Of a DNA stretch of 64,000 nt, positions 7,340 through 16,388 are shown in pieces (the first letter of the stretch is position 1; each line of letters opens with the position of its first letter). Location of the stretch: positions 62,001 to 126,000 of the forward strand of contig CP076020.1 of NCBI GenBank assembly GCA_018622675.1. Reading direction: 5' to 3'. This DNA comes from Mycoplasmatota bacterium (GTDB taxonomy: Bacteria; Bacillota_I; Bacilli_A; Izemoplasmatales; Hujiaoplasmataceae). The translations under genes were made by a program, and so were the position numbers. The notes beneath the pieces are model-generated. The model had not been told where the DNA came from, made no database searches, and saw nothing but the letters and a program-made list of their open reading frames with translations.

Positions 7340-9259
7340 ATGGCGATTGCAAAATTAAATTTATTTAATATTACATCTAATAATAAAAATTTAGATAAGG
7401 TATTGGAAAAATTCGTGTTGGTGGATTATATTCATCCAGTTATCGCAAGTGAAATTGTGGATAAAGTACATGGATTAACTTCTTATTCAACTGAGAACCC
7501 TTGTAATATTATTTTAAAAGAATTAGAAGATATAGAAAAAGAAAATGATATTGAATTACCGACAATAGCTGTTAATTCAATAGAGTATACTTTGGATAAC
7601 ATGAGGGAATATATTCATACAACTCATGATAAAATTCAAAAGCTATATAACCAAAGAAAAGATGCAGAAACACTAATAAAAAAATATAGTGATGCGATGA
7701 ATCAAATTAAGGATATTGAAAATCTTGATATTTCTTTGGATGATTTATTTTCTACTGACTATTTAAATGCAAGAGTTGGTAGAATCCCAGTTGATAGTTT
7801 AGAAAAATTAAATTTTTATAGTTCTAAATCATTTATATTTCAATCATTAAGGGTTGATAAAGGTTATTGTTGGTGTATTTATGTTACAACCAATGATAAT
7901 GAAAGAGAAATTGATAATATTTTCTCATCATTATTCTTTGATAGAATTCATATACCTGATTTTGTTCATGGAACCCCAATATCTGCTTATGAAACTTTAA
8001 AAATGGAATTGGATGTTGCTGAAGCGAATTTGAAAAATGTTAAAGAAGAAACTGATTTGATTTTAAAAGAGAACCTTAATCAACTAAAAGAAATGAAAAG
8101 TGAATTATTATTTCTTGAACGTATATACGAAGCGAAAAAATATGTTGTTGGTTTAGGTGATAAATTTAATATTAATGGTTTTGTAGAAAAAGAAAATGTA
8201 GATAAATTACAAGAACATTTTTCACGAATTGAAGATGTGAATATTGAAATCAGACCAGCTGATTCTGATAAGCGTTTATCACCACCAACAAAATTAAAAA
8301 ATAATTGGTTTACAAAACCTTTTGGAATGTTCGTTGAAATGTATGGCGTTCCAAGTTATAAAGATATGGATCCAACTTCAATTGTAGCCATCACATATAG
8401 TTTATTGTTTGGAATTATGTTTGGAGATGTAGGACAAGGATTGTTATTGGCTTTACTAAGTTTTGGCTTACTGAAGTGGAAGGGTATGAAACTAGCAGGT
8501 GTTGGTATTAGAATTGGTATTAGTTCAGCATTTTTTGGTTTATTATTTGATTCCGTTTTTGGTGAACATGGCTTAATAGCACCTATATATGAATCCTTAG
8601 GTATATCTTTCTTGCCTTTCCATGTAATGGACGCCGATTTTACAATGACCTTATTGATAGGTACTGTTGTGTTAGGATCAATTATTATATTAACTACAAT
8701 GTTATTGAATATAAAAACAGCCTTAAATAGAAAACATTATGGACAAGCTTTCTTTTCACCAAACGGTGTAGCTGGATTTGTATTATACGGATTTGTATTA
8801 ACAGCTGTAGGTTTTATGTTCTTGACAGAAATTAGTTTGTTGCAGCCATTATTTATGATACCTTTTGTTGTTTTACCGTTATTATTAATCTTATTTAAAG
8901 AACCTTTAGAAAGATTAATAGAAGGTCATAAATTATTCCCGGATGGATTTGGTGGTTTCTTTGTAGAGGCCTTCTTTGAAACTTTCGAGACTGTTCTATC
9001 TTATATTACAAATACAATGTCGTTCTTACGTGTTGGTGGCTTTGTTTTATCACATGCGGGAATGATGTTGGTTGTCTTCTCTCTAATGGGGATGATGGAT
9101 GGAGCATTTGCAACAACATTAGTATTTATTTTAGGTAATTTATTTGTAATGGGACTTGAAGGTTTAATTGTTGGTATTCAAGTGTTAAGATTAGAGTTTT
9201 ATGAAATGTTTTCAAGGTACTTTGAAGGAAATGGTATTCCTTTCAAATATAATGAGTAA
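7340..9259 (+). CDS. V-type ATPase subunit I (a-type stator)
   Basis: This is the large membrane stator subunit that forms the ion half-channels beside the rotor ring. Residues 1 to about 330 are soluble and contain coiled coils. Residues about 340-639 hold seven to eight membrane helices. Family landmarks visible are GIMFGDVGQGLLLALLSFG, and the late SYITNTMSFLRVGGFVLSHA segment with the conserved arginine near the channel, then GLEGLIVGIQVLRLEFYEMF and a C-terminal FSRYFEGNGIPFKY. Length (639) is normal. A GAGG ribosome site precedes ATG. Whether it moves protons or sodium cannot be read securely. Confidence 0.95.
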   Translation: MAIAKLNLFNITSNNKNLDKVLEKFVLVDYIHPVIASEIVDKVHGLTSYSTENPCNIILKELEDIEKENDIELPTIAVNSIEYTLDNMREYIHTTHDKIQKLYNQRKDAETLIKKYSDAMNQIKDIENLDISLDDLFSTDYLNARVGRIPVDSLEKLNFYSSKSFIFQSLRVDKGYCWCIYVTTNDNEREIDNIFSSLFFDRIHIPDFVHGTPISAYETLKMELDVAEANLKNVKEETDLILKENLNQLKEMKSELLFLERIYEAKKYVVGLGDKFNINGFVEKENVDKLQEHFSRIEDVNIEIRPADSDKRLSPPTKLKNNWFTKPFGMFVEMYGVPSYKDMDPTSIVAITYSLLFGIMFGDVGQGLLLALLSFGLLKWKGMKLAGVGIRIGISSAFFGLLFDSVFGEHGLIAPIYESLGISFLPFHVMDADFTMTLLIGTVVLGSIIILTTMLLNIKTALNRKHYGQAFFSPNGVAGFVLYGFVLTAVGFMFLTEISLLQPLFMIPFVVLPLLLILFKEPLERLIEGHKLFPDGFGGFFVEAFFETFETVLSYITNTMSFLRVGGFVLSHAGMMLVVFSLMGMMDGAFATTLVFILGNLFVMGLEGLIVGIQVLRLEFYEMFSRYFEGNGIPFKYNE

Positions 9260-9277
9260 TTTTAGGAGGATTTGACA

Positions 9278-9727
9278 ATGTTAAGTATTTTAGAAATTAT
9301 AGTACCATTAGTATTAGTGGTATTAATTGTATTACCTTTAGTTAAAGTGTTTGCAGGACAAACATCTTTAAAATCAACGAAAAAGAGATTATATACGCAT
9401 ATTTCATTATTTTTTGCGTTAATTTTATTTGTTTTCGTTTGGCAATTAAGTGGAACAAGTTTATTCGCTGCAGAAACAACAGAAACAGCAGCTGGTGAAT
9501 TTGCTGGTTCAATTGCTCAAGGATTAGGGTTCTTAGGTGCAGCTTTAACAACTGGTTTAGGATCTATCGGTGCAGGTATTGCCGTTGCAGCAGCAGCTCC
9601 AGCAGCAATTGGTGCTTTCTCTGAAAATGAGAAAAACTTCGGTAAATCATTGATCTTTGTTGCCTTAGGTGAAGGTGTTGCAATCTATGGTCTTTTAATT
9701 TCAATTTTAATTATCAATAAATTATAG
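9278..9727 (+). CDS. V-type ATPase subunit K (proteolipid rotor ring)
   Basis: This is the membrane rotor subunit. From the ATG at 9278 it has 149 residues and four hydrophobic segments. The C-terminal pair (about 76-149) is the proteolipid hairpin, Gly/Ala-rich (GLGSIGAGIAVAAAAPAAIG), with a single buried glutamate, E132, in VALGEGVAIYG as the ion-binding site. The N-terminal pair (about 3-25 and 41-64, ending FAAETTE) has no such acid residue and is not an obvious duplicate of the hairpin. The ATG is chosen because AGGAGG lies 8 bases before it; an in-frame TTG at 9272 touches that site. No Gln/Glu sodium signature is obvious. Confidence 0.92.
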   Translation: MLSILEIIVPLVLVVLIVLPLVKVFAGQTSLKSTKKRLYTHISLFFALILFVFVWQLSGTSLFAAETTETAAGEFAGSIAQGLGFLGAALTTGLGSIGAGIAVAAAAPAAIGAFSENEKNFGKSLIFVALGEGVAIYGLLISILIINKL

Positions 9728-9744
9728 TCAGTAAGAGTGATAAA

Positions 9745-10053
9745 ATGAAATTCTTCTTAATAACAGATAACGTGGATACATTAATGGGAATGCGCCTTGT
9801 AGGAATAGAAGGCGTTATTGTTCATGACCGAAAAAAAGTTTTGCAAGAAATTGAAAAAGTTTTACATGATGAAAGTATCGGTATTCTGTTAATAACAACT
9901 GATTTGGTTGATTTATGTCCAGAAGTAATTTCTGAATTAAAATTAAAAAGAACAAGACCTTTAATCGTTGAGATACCTGATCGTCATGGCGGAAAAAAAA
10001 TTGGTGTATCAATTGATGAATACGTAAGTGATGCCATTGGCGTCAAACTGTGA
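9745..10053 (+). CDS. V-type ATPase subunit F (central shaft)
   Basis: A 102-residue Rossmann-like small subunit that sits on the central stalk with subunit D. The pattern FFLITDNVDTLMGMRLVGIEG at the start and PLIVEIPDRHG late in the protein are typical of V-ATPase subunit F. It ends in TGA, one of the clear proofs that TGA is a stop in this genome. The ribosome site of the next gene, AGGTGA, overlaps this stop. Confidence 0.9.
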   Translation: MKFFLITDNVDTLMGMRLVGIEGVIVHDRKKVLQEIEKVLHDESIGILLITTDLVDLCPEVISELKLKRTRPLIVEIPDRHGGKKIGVSIDEYVSDAIGVKL

Positions 10054-10062
10054 GGTGAGATA

Positions 10063-10668
10063 ATGCCGTATTATAATAATGACGATCTTTTTAGATATTT
10101 TTCAAAATATATTAATGAAAAAGCTGATCAAAAGATTAATCAATTAAAAGAAGAGATCGAACAAGAAAAGAAGCGCTCTATTGAAAGAGTGGATAAAGAA
10201 CTTCATAATAAGATTTTTAGAGGTTTGGATATCGAACTTAGTGAATTAAATTCTGATTTTGCATCTAAAATGAACTTGGTTAAAACAGAATACTCAAAAG
10301 ATATTATGGAAAAAAGAAGTCAGTTATTAAGTTCGATTATTCATGAGGTCCAAGAAAAACTGGTTGGATTTCATAAGACTAAGCCTTATGAAAGTTTAAT
10401 GAAAAAACAGATTCAAAAGATTGCTTCTGATTTTTGTACAGAAGAAGTAGAATTTAGAATCATGAAAAATGATCATACAATGAAGAAAATCATTGAAGAA
10501 AACTATAAAGGAACTTATACAATCAAGGAAATTTCTGAATTAGAAATAGGCGGTTTTTCTGTCCTATGTTTTAAACTTGGTGTAATGACTGATCAAACAA
10601 TTGACACCAGATTAGAACAAAAGAAACAATGGTTATATGAGCATTCAAAATTAGCAGCAAGTCAATAA
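10063..10668 (+). CDS. V-type ATPase subunit E (peripheral stalk)
   Basis: A 201-residue protein with a long N-terminal coiled coil (residues about 15-60, Lys/Glu-rich) and a globular C-terminal domain carrying EEVEFRIMKND and the conserved ELEIGGFSVLC region. This is the E subunit, partner of the small G/H subunit. It lies between F and A, whereas E precedes C and F in many bacterial operons. Spacing to neighbours is about 10 bases on each side. Confidence 0.85.
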   Translation: MPYYNNDDLFRYFSKYINEKADQKINQLKEEIEQEKKRSIERVDKELHNKIFRGLDIELSELNSDFASKMNLVKTEYSKDIMEKRSQLLSSIIHEVQEKLVGFHKTKPYESLMKKQIQKIASDFCTEEVEFRIMKNDHTMKKIIEENYKGTYTIKEISELEIGGFSVLCFKLGVMTDQTIDTRLEQKKQWLYEHSKLAASQ

Positions 10669-10679
10669 GAGGTGTTTTT

Positions 10680-12425
10680 ATGAATAAAGTTTATTCAATT
10701 AATGGTCCAGTTATAAAAGTTAAGAACGCAACCAATTTTCAAATCATGGAAATGGTTTTTGTTGGTGAAGATAAATTGCTTGGTGAAGTAATTTCTATCA
10801 GTGAAGATTTTACAGTTATTCAAGTTTATGAATCAACTGTAGGCCTAAAACCTGGTGAAGAAATTATTTCTACCGGAGAAGCTATTTCAGTAACCTTAGG
10901 GCCTGGATTGTTAACAAATATCTTTGATGGTATTCAAAGACCATTAAATAAAATCTATGAAAAAGATGGACAGTTTATTAAAGCTGGAACTAATGTTGAA
11001 ATTTTAGATTATAATAAAGAATGGGAAGCACATCTTTTGGTTAAAAAAGGTGATCATGTTTCTTTTGGTCAAATTTTTGGTGAAGTTGAAGAAACAAGTT
11101 TAATCACTCACCGTCTTTTAATCCCTAAAGGTATTGAGGGTGTCGTAAAAGATGTCAAAAAAGATGGCAAATATAAAATAAAAGATACATTGGTTGTTGT
11201 TGAAGATAGATATGGTAATGAGCATGAACTAAATATGATACAACGTTGGCCTATTAAAAAGCCAAGACCTTCAAAACAAAGATTGCCTTTATCTATTCCT
11301 TTGGTAAGTGGTCAAAGAGTTATTGATACTCTATTCCCGATTGCTAAGGGTGGAACAGCAGGTGTTCCAGGTGGATTTGGTACTGGAAAAACGATGATGC
11401 AACATCAATTTGCAAAATGGTGTGATGCAGATATTATCGTTTATGTAGGATGTGGTGAACGTGGTAATGAGATGACTCAAACATTGGAGGAATTCTCAGA
11501 ATTAATTGATCCTAAATCGAATAGACCTTTAATTGAGAGAACTGTTTTGGTAGCAAATACTTCAAACATGCCAGTAGCAGCAAGAGAGGCTAGCATTTAT
11601 ACAGGTGTAGCTATTGCTGAATATTATAGAGACATGGGGTATCATGTTGCTGTAATGGCCGATTCAACAAGTCGTTGGGCTGAGGCCTTAAGAGAAATAA
11701 GTGGTCGTCTTGAAGAGATGCCTGCTGAGGAAGGTTTTCCAGCATATCTACCGAGTAGAATTGCACAATTTTATGAACGTGCTGGCTATATGAATACAAT
11801 GAGTGATAGAAAAGGTTCTGTTTCTATCATTGGAGCAATTTCTCCGCAAGGTGCTGATTTCTCTGAACCTGTGACACAAAATACAAAACGTTTTGTGCGT
11901 TGTTTTTGGGCTCTTGATAAAGAACTTGCTTACGCAAGACATTATGCTGCAATTAACTGGAATTTATCTTATTCTGAATATATTAATGATTTATCAAAAT
12001 GGTACAATAAAAATGTTGGAGTCGAATTCTTAGAAGAGAGACAAGAGTTTATCAAAATATTGGCTGAAGAAAATAAACTTATGGAAATTGTTAAGTTGAT
12101 CGGTAAAGATGTTTTACCAGATAATCAGAAACTTATCTTAGAAATTGCTCGTGTGATTCGAGTTGGTTTCTTACAGCAAAATGCCTTCCATAAAGATGAT
12201 ACATTCGTGCCATTAGAAAAACAATTAATGATGATGAACTTAATTCTTTATTTACAAAAAGAAGCAACTAGAGTTATTAGACAAGGTAAAGCGTTTAGTT
12301 TGTTATTGAAATCAAATGTTTTTGAAAAAGTGATTAAGGTAAAATATGATATACCAAATGACCAATTGGTATTATTTGATAATTACTACAAAATGATTGA
12401 TGAAGCTCTTCATTCAATCAAGTAG
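10680..12425 (+). CDS. V-type ATPase catalytic subunit A
   Basis: The catalytic nucleotide-binding subunit. At 581 residues it is of normal length. The Walker A motif GGFGTGKT lies near residue 230, followed by CGERGNEMTQTLEEF and the Walker B region DMGYHVAVMADSTSRWAEAL. The non-homologous region specific to A subunits (about residues 110-190) is present, which separates it from F-type beta. The GIQRPL motif of the N-terminal barrel is seen. AAGAGGTG precedes ATG. It acts with subunit B in the A3B3 head. Confidence 0.97.
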   Translation: MNKVYSINGPVIKVKNATNFQIMEMVFVGEDKLLGEVISISEDFTVIQVYESTVGLKPGEEIISTGEAISVTLGPGLLTNIFDGIQRPLNKIYEKDGQFIKAGTNVEILDYNKEWEAHLLVKKGDHVSFGQIFGEVEETSLITHRLLIPKGIEGVVKDVKKDGKYKIKDTLVVVEDRYGNEHELNMIQRWPIKKPRPSKQRLPLSIPLVSGQRVIDTLFPIAKGGTAGVPGGFGTGKTMMQHQFAKWCDADIIVYVGCGERGNEMTQTLEEFSELIDPKSNRPLIERTVLVANTSNMPVAAREASIYTGVAIAEYYRDMGYHVAVMADSTSRWAEALREISGRLEEMPAEEGFPAYLPSRIAQFYERAGYMNTMSDRKGSVSIIGAISPQGADFSEPVTQNTKRFVRCFWALDKELAYARHYAAINWNLSYSEYINDLSKWYNKNVGVEFLEERQEFIKILAEENKLMEIVKLIGKDVLPDNQKLILEIARVIRVGFLQQNAFHKDDTFVPLEKQLMMMNLILYLQKEATRVIRQGKAFSLLLKSNVFEKVIKVKYDIPNDQLVLFDNYYKMIDEALHSIK

Positions 12426-12437
12426 AGGAGGTCACTT

Positions 12438-13877
12438 GTGAATTTACAATATATAGGTTTAAAAGAAATCAACGGACCTTTAATATTCTTAAATCATGTT
12501 AAAGGTATTTCGTATGAAGAAATGGTTGAAATCAAATTGGATAATGGTACGACTAGACATGGTCGAGTGGTTGAAATCAATGGAGATTTAGTCGCCATTC
12601 TTGTCTTTGAAGGTACACAAAATCTTTCATTGAGAAATACGACAATAAAGTTTTCTGGAAAAGCTATGGAAATAGGTTTATCAGAAAATATTTTGGGTAG
12701 GGTTTTTAACGGATTAGCTGAGCCTATTGATGACTTAGGACCCGTTTATGTAGATCGATATTTTGATATTAATGGATCAGCATTAAATCCTGTTGCTAGG
12801 GTATATCCACGTGATTACATTAATACAGGTATATCAAGTATAGATGGTTTAACCACTTTAATTCGCGGACAAAAATTACCGATTTTTTCTGGCTCTGGTA
12901 TGCCTCATAATGATTTAGCTGTTCAAATAGTCAAACAGGCAAAATTATCTGATCAAAGAAAAGAAAAATTTGCTATTGTATTTGCAGCGATGGGTGTGAC
13001 TAATGATGTAGCTAATTACTTTAAAAAATCTTTTGAAGAAGCAGGTGTTTCTGATAAAGTGGCTATGTATTTAAACCTTGCAGACGATCCAATTATTGAG
13101 AGAATTTTAACACCAAGATGTGCTTTAACGGCTGCTGAATATTTAGCTTATGAAAAAGATACTCATGTTTTAGTTGTCATGACTGATATGACAGCTTATT
13201 GTGAAGCGTTAAGAGAATTTTCTTCAAGTAAAGGTGAAATTCCTGGTCGTAAAGGATATCCAGGGTATTTATATTCTGATTTAGCATCTTTGTTTGAAAG
13301 AGCTGGGATTATTAAATCTGCAAAAGGTTCTATTACACAAATTCCTATTTTATCAATGCCAAATGATGATATTACGCATCCAATCCCTGACTTAACTGGT
13401 TATATTACAGAAGGCCAAATTGTTTTAGATAGAGAGTTACAACAAAGAGGTATTTATCCACCTATTGGTGTCTTGCCTTCTTTATCTCGTCTAATGAAAG
13501 ATGGTATTGGTTCTGGTTATACAAGAGAAGATCATCAACCACTAATGAACCAATTATTTGCTTCTTATGCTAGAGTTATGGATGCAAGAAGTTTAGCATC
13601 TGTTATTGGAGAAGACGAATTGAGCCCTATAGATAAACAATACATGCAATTCGGTCGTTTGTTTGAAGATCATTTTATTTCTCAAGGTCATAAGAACAGA
13701 ACCATTACAGATACTCTAGATTTGGGTTGGCGTTTATTATCTAGTCTTCCTAAGGAAGAATTAGATAGGACTGACGAAATGGTCTTAAATAGATTCTATG
13801 ATCACGAGGATGCAGTTAATTTCTTTAATATAGAAGATCAAATTATCATCAATGAGTTAAAAAAAGAGGGCAAGTAA
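12438..13877 (+). CDS. V-type ATPase non-catalytic subunit B
   Basis: 479 residues, closely matching the V-type B family. The hallmarks are [11 protein letters not shown] in place of a P-loop, [15 protein letters not shown], and [20 protein letters not shown]. The N-terminal barrel has [13 protein letters not shown]. There is no Walker A lysine motif, as expected for the regulatory subunit. It starts with GTG, with GGAGGTCACTT as a strong ribosome site 12 bases after subunit A. The following gene D begins one base after its stop. Confidence 0.97.
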   Translation: MNLQYIGLKEINGPLIFLNHVKGISYEEMVEIKLDNGTTRHGRVVEINGDLVAILVFEGTQNLSLRNTTIKFSGKAMEIGLSENILGRVFNGLAEPIDDLGPVYVDRYFDINGSALNPVARVYPRDYINTGISSIDGLTTLIRGQKLPIFSGSGMPHNDLAVQIVKQAKLSDQRKEKFAIVFAAMGVTNDVANYFKKSFEEAGVSDKVAMYLNLADDPIIERILTPRCALTAAEYLAYEKDTHVLVVMTDMTAYCEALREFSSSKGEIPGRKGYPGYLYSDLASLFERAGIIKSAKGSITQIPILSMPNDDITHPIPDLTGYITEGQIVLDRELQQRGIYPPIGVLPSLSRLMKDGIGSGYTREDHQPLMNQLFASYARVMDARSLASVIGEDELSPIDKQYMQFGRLFEDHFISQGHKNRTITDTLDLGWRLLSSLPKEELDRTDEMVLNRFYDHEDAVNFFNIEDQIIINELKKEGK

Positions 13878-13878
13878 A

Positions 13879-14493
13879 ATGGCTAATAAACAAGTCTTTC
13901 CAACAAAAGGAAACTTATTAGCGCTTAGTAAGTCAATCAAACTAGCACAACTGGGTTTTGAATTGATGGATAAAAAAAGAAATATTTTAATTCGCGAAAT
14001 GATGGAACAAATCGATAAAGTTCGCTCTTTAAGAGATGAAATAGCAGATATTTATAAGAAAGCATATTTTACTCTACAAGAGGCAAATATTACACTTGGT
14101 GTCATTGATGATATTGCTAAAGCAATTCCAATAGATAATCACTTAGAAATTACTTATCGGTCTGTTATGGGAGTTGAAATACCTAAAGTATTATATGATG
14201 AAGAGAAAGTTTCTTTAAAATATGGTATTTCAAATACTAATACTAAATTTGACTACGCTTATAGAAGTTTCTTAGAAGTAAGAAATTTAATTATTATCTT
14301 AGCAGAGGTTGATAATGCTTTATATCGATTAGCAGACGCTATCCGAAAATCAAGAAAAAGAGCTAATGCTTTAAAGAATATAGTCATACCAGACTATGAA
14401 ACAAAAATAAAATATATAAGAGATACGCTTGAAGAAAGAGAAAGAGAAGAGTTTACAAGAAGAAAAATTATTAAGTCAAAACAAGAAAACTGA
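13879..14493 (+). CDS. V-type ATPase subunit D (central shaft)
   Basis: 204 residues, almost entirely helical with two long coiled-coil helices (about 10-75 and 125-195), as in the rotating axle of V/A-type ATPases. The N-terminal FPTKGNLLALSKSIKLAQLG and the RRKIIKSK tail fit the family. It is the last gene of the operon and ends in TGA; the promoter of tRNA-Trp begins right after it. No obvious terminator separates the operon from the tRNA, so the operon may read into the tRNA and stop at its terminator. Confidence 0.93.
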   Translation: MANKQVFPTKGNLLALSKSIKLAQLGFELMDKKRNILIREMMEQIDKVRSLRDEIADIYKKAYFTLQEANITLGVIDDIAKAIPIDNHLEITYRSVMGVEIPKVLYDEEKVSLKYGISNTNTKFDYAYRSFLEVRNLIIILAEVDNALYRLADAIRKSRKRANALKNIVIPDYETKIKYIRDTLEEREREEFTRRKIIKSKQEN

Positions 14494-14502
14494 TAAAAAA
14501 AC

Positions 14503-14531
14503 TTGACTATTTAGCCAAAATATTAGATAAT
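14503..14531 (+). promoter_or_regulatory. Promoter of tRNA-Trp
   Basis: TTGACT (14503-14508) and GATAAT (14526-14531) with a 17-base spacer, 16 bases before the tRNA. Confidence 0.75.
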
Positions 14532-14547
14532 GTTACTTGGCTAATTT

Positions 14548-14622
14548 AGGGGTGTGGTGTTAACGGTAGCACAGCGGTCTCCAAAACCGTTAGTACGGGT
14601 TCGAATCCTGTCACCCCTGCCA
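14548..14622 (+). tRNA. tRNA-Trp (anticodon CCA)
   Basis: Acceptor AGGGGTG pairs with CACCCCT, with G as discriminator and an encoded CCA. The anticodon loop CTCCAAA is on stem GCGGT/ACCGT. CCA reads only TGG; with TGA serving as a stop throughout the window, this supports the standard code. Confidence 0.94.
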
Positions 14623-14638
14623 CTATAGAATGAAGTAA

Positions 14639-14670
14639 CAACCAAACTATTTTTGTTTGGTTGTTTTTAT
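14639..14670 (+). terminator. Terminator after tRNA-Trp / V-ATPase operon
   Basis: CAACCAAAC and GTTTGGTTG form a perfect 9-bp stem with a short T-rich loop, followed by TTTTTATTTG. Confidence 0.88.
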
Positions 14671-14770
14671 TTGTTTTGCTGAATATTTGGAAGTTATTCT
14701 AGGTAAAATATAAGTAATTATTTTATCGATCATTTTTGAAAATCCATGGAGTTTAAAATATTATATAATA

Positions 14771-14799
14771 TTGTTTAAATAATAGTTCAAGTGTATAAT
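14771..14799 (+). promoter_or_regulatory. Probable promoter of the GNAT-DUF1905 genes
   Basis: TTGTTT (14771-14776) and TATAAT (14794-14799) with 17 bases between. The leader of about 85 bases contains a small inverted repeat, AAGAAG (14815-14820) with CTTCTT (14846-14851). The rest of the stretch between the tRNA-Trp terminator and this gene shows nothing else recognisable. Confidence 0.65.
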
Positions 14800-14894
14800 G
14801 AAAATAAGTTTAGCAAGAAGTGTTGGTATTTATAAAAATATAGTTCTTCTTTAGTTTAGACTTTATAAAATGTTTTGAAGATAGAGGTGAATGT

Positions 14895-15311
14895 GTGAAA
14901 GTATTAGTCGCAAAAAATCAAAAAGAAATAACTGATAATTTCTATGTAAGGGGTATGGTTTTTGTTGTAGAACAGGAAATTGATTATGAAATGGAATTTG
15001 ATGGTTTAGATGGGGAGTCTATACTTTTTGTAGCTTATATTAACAATCAACCTGTTGGTGCAGCTCGTTTATACAAAAATAAAATTGGTCGAGTTGCTAC
15101 TTTAAAAGAATACAGACGTAAAGGTGTTGCTTCGGCGATTATGGATAAAATTGAAGCATATGCTTTAGAGAATAAAATCAATAAATTGGTTCTCCATGCA
15201 CAACTTTATATAAAAGATTTTTATTCCCACAGAGGTTATGTGAGTGAAGGTAATATTTTTCAAGAAGCAGATATTGATCACATAAAAATGACCAAAAGAG
15301 AGGATGGATAG
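14895..15311 (+). CDS. GNAT family N-acetyltransferase
   Basis: A 138-residue acetyltransferase of the GCN5-related fold, close in form to the ElaA/YjcF group: N-terminal YVRGMVFVVEQEIDYEMEFD, then the acetyl-CoA loop YRRKGVASAIMDKIE (R/Q-x-x-G-x-G/A type) near residues 75-90, and the late YIKDFYSHRGYVSEG. The start is GTG preceded by GAGGTGA. The substrate is unknown; a small amine is usual. It is followed after 6 bases by a DUF1905 protein, probably co-transcribed. Confidence 0.85.
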   Translation: MKVLVAKNQKEITDNFYVRGMVFVVEQEIDYEMEFDGLDGESILFVAYINNQPVGAARLYKNKIGRVATLKEYRRKGVASAIMDKIEAYALENKINKLVLHAQLYIKDFYSHRGYVSEGNIFQEADIDHIKMTKREDG

Positions 15312-15317
15312 ATTATA

Positions 15318-15599
15318 ATGATGACATTAATAGAAAATAAAAAATTAGTATTACAATATAAAGAGGGTTTTGGTGCATGGACTTATCATTTGAGAATCCC
15401 TAATACTGAAAGTATAAAAGGTAAGTGGGGTTCTTTAAAGGTATCAGGTTTTATAGATGATTATGAAATAAAAAATTTAAACTTAGCACCTAGAAAAAAT
15501 GAGGATAAAATTATTTCTATAAATAAAACCATTAGAGATGCTTTAGGAAAAGGTGCAGGTGACTATGTGAATGTCACTTTATATTTAACAATACTATAA
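15318..15599 (+). CDS. DUF1905 domain protein
   Basis: A 93-residue small beta-barrel-like protein. The stretch GKWGSLKVSGFIDDYEIKNL and the terminal GKGAGDYVNVTLYL are characteristic of the DUF1905 family, whose molecular function is not established. Two adjacent ATG codons are possible starts. It follows the GNAT gene closely. A 120-base AT-rich gap without recognisable terminator separates it from the next gene. Confidence 0.75.
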   Translation: MMTLIENKKLVLQYKEGFGAWTYHLRIPNTESIKGKWGSLKVSGFIDDYEIKNLNLAPRKNEDKIISINKTIRDALGKGAGDYVNVTLYLTIL

Positions 15600-15731
15600 A
15601 ATTAGGTTAGATTATATTAATTTTTCTTAGTATTTGTATAATTTTATTTACATATAATAAGTTCTGATTAATGAGTCTTTATTGAGAATGTTAAGATAAA
15701 ATTATTTTTATAGAGTTAGGAGATGTTTTTA

Positions 15732-16370
15732 ATGATCCTTTTAAAATTATTATCAGTTTTAACTTTTATACTGATGATTTTTATGAATTATCTTGCAAAT
15801 GCATTACCGCTTGGAGGAAATACAACCGGCGATATATCAGGTAAGTATCCTACATTATTTACCCCTGCAGGATACACGTTTTCAATATGGGGATTGATTT
15901 ATCTTTTAATAACTATATTTGTTGTCATGATTTTTGTCAATGTAGATCAAACCATTACTAAAAATGCAAATTTGATTTTGATATTATTTAGTGTTGTGAA
16001 TATATTCAATATATTATGGTTATGGTCTTGGCACCATGATAAAATATTACTTTCTACCATACTTATGTTGGCTTTATTATTATCTTTATTGTTTTTATTA
16101 ACACAAGTCCCAAAAGACAATATGTTAACATACGCAACATTTAGTATTTACGCAGCTTGGATTTGTGTTGCGACAATTGCTAATTTGGCTATATTGATTA
16201 GTAAATATGATATTTTATTCTTTATGAACAATGAATATGTGTGGTTCTATATAGTATTAGCTTTTTCTTTTGTTCTTGCTTTATTTATGGTAATTAAAGA
16301 AAAAAATTTATATTTTGGTGCTGTATTTCTTTGGGCATATATTGGAATATTGTCTAAATTCATAAAATAA
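15732..16370 (+). CDS. TspO-related tryptophan-rich membrane protein
   Basis: About 212 residues with six to seven hydrophobic segments. The N-terminal part LPLGGNTTGDISGKYPTLF followed by TPAGYTFSIWGLIYLL is the pattern of a group usually annotated as tryptophan-rich sensory protein (TspO/MBR-like). Function in bacteria is unclear; related proteins bind porphyrins or influence stress responses. The ATG at 15732 is preferred, as TTAGGAG lies 9 bases before it; the in-frame ATG at 15723 abuts the ribosome site. Short spacing to the following hydrolase gene suggests one transcript. Confidence 0.7.
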   Translation: MILLKLLSVLTFILMIFMNYLANALPLGGNTTGDISGKYPTLFTPAGYTFSIWGLIYLLITIFVVMIFVNVDQTITKNANLILILFSVVNIFNILWLWSWHHDKILLSTILMLALLLSLLFLLTQVPKDNMLTYATFSIYAAWICVATIANLAILISKYDILFFMNNEYVWFYIVLAFSFVLALFMVIKEKNLYFGAVFLWAYIGILSKFIK

Positions 16371-16388
16371 AGTTAGGAAGGTGTTTGT

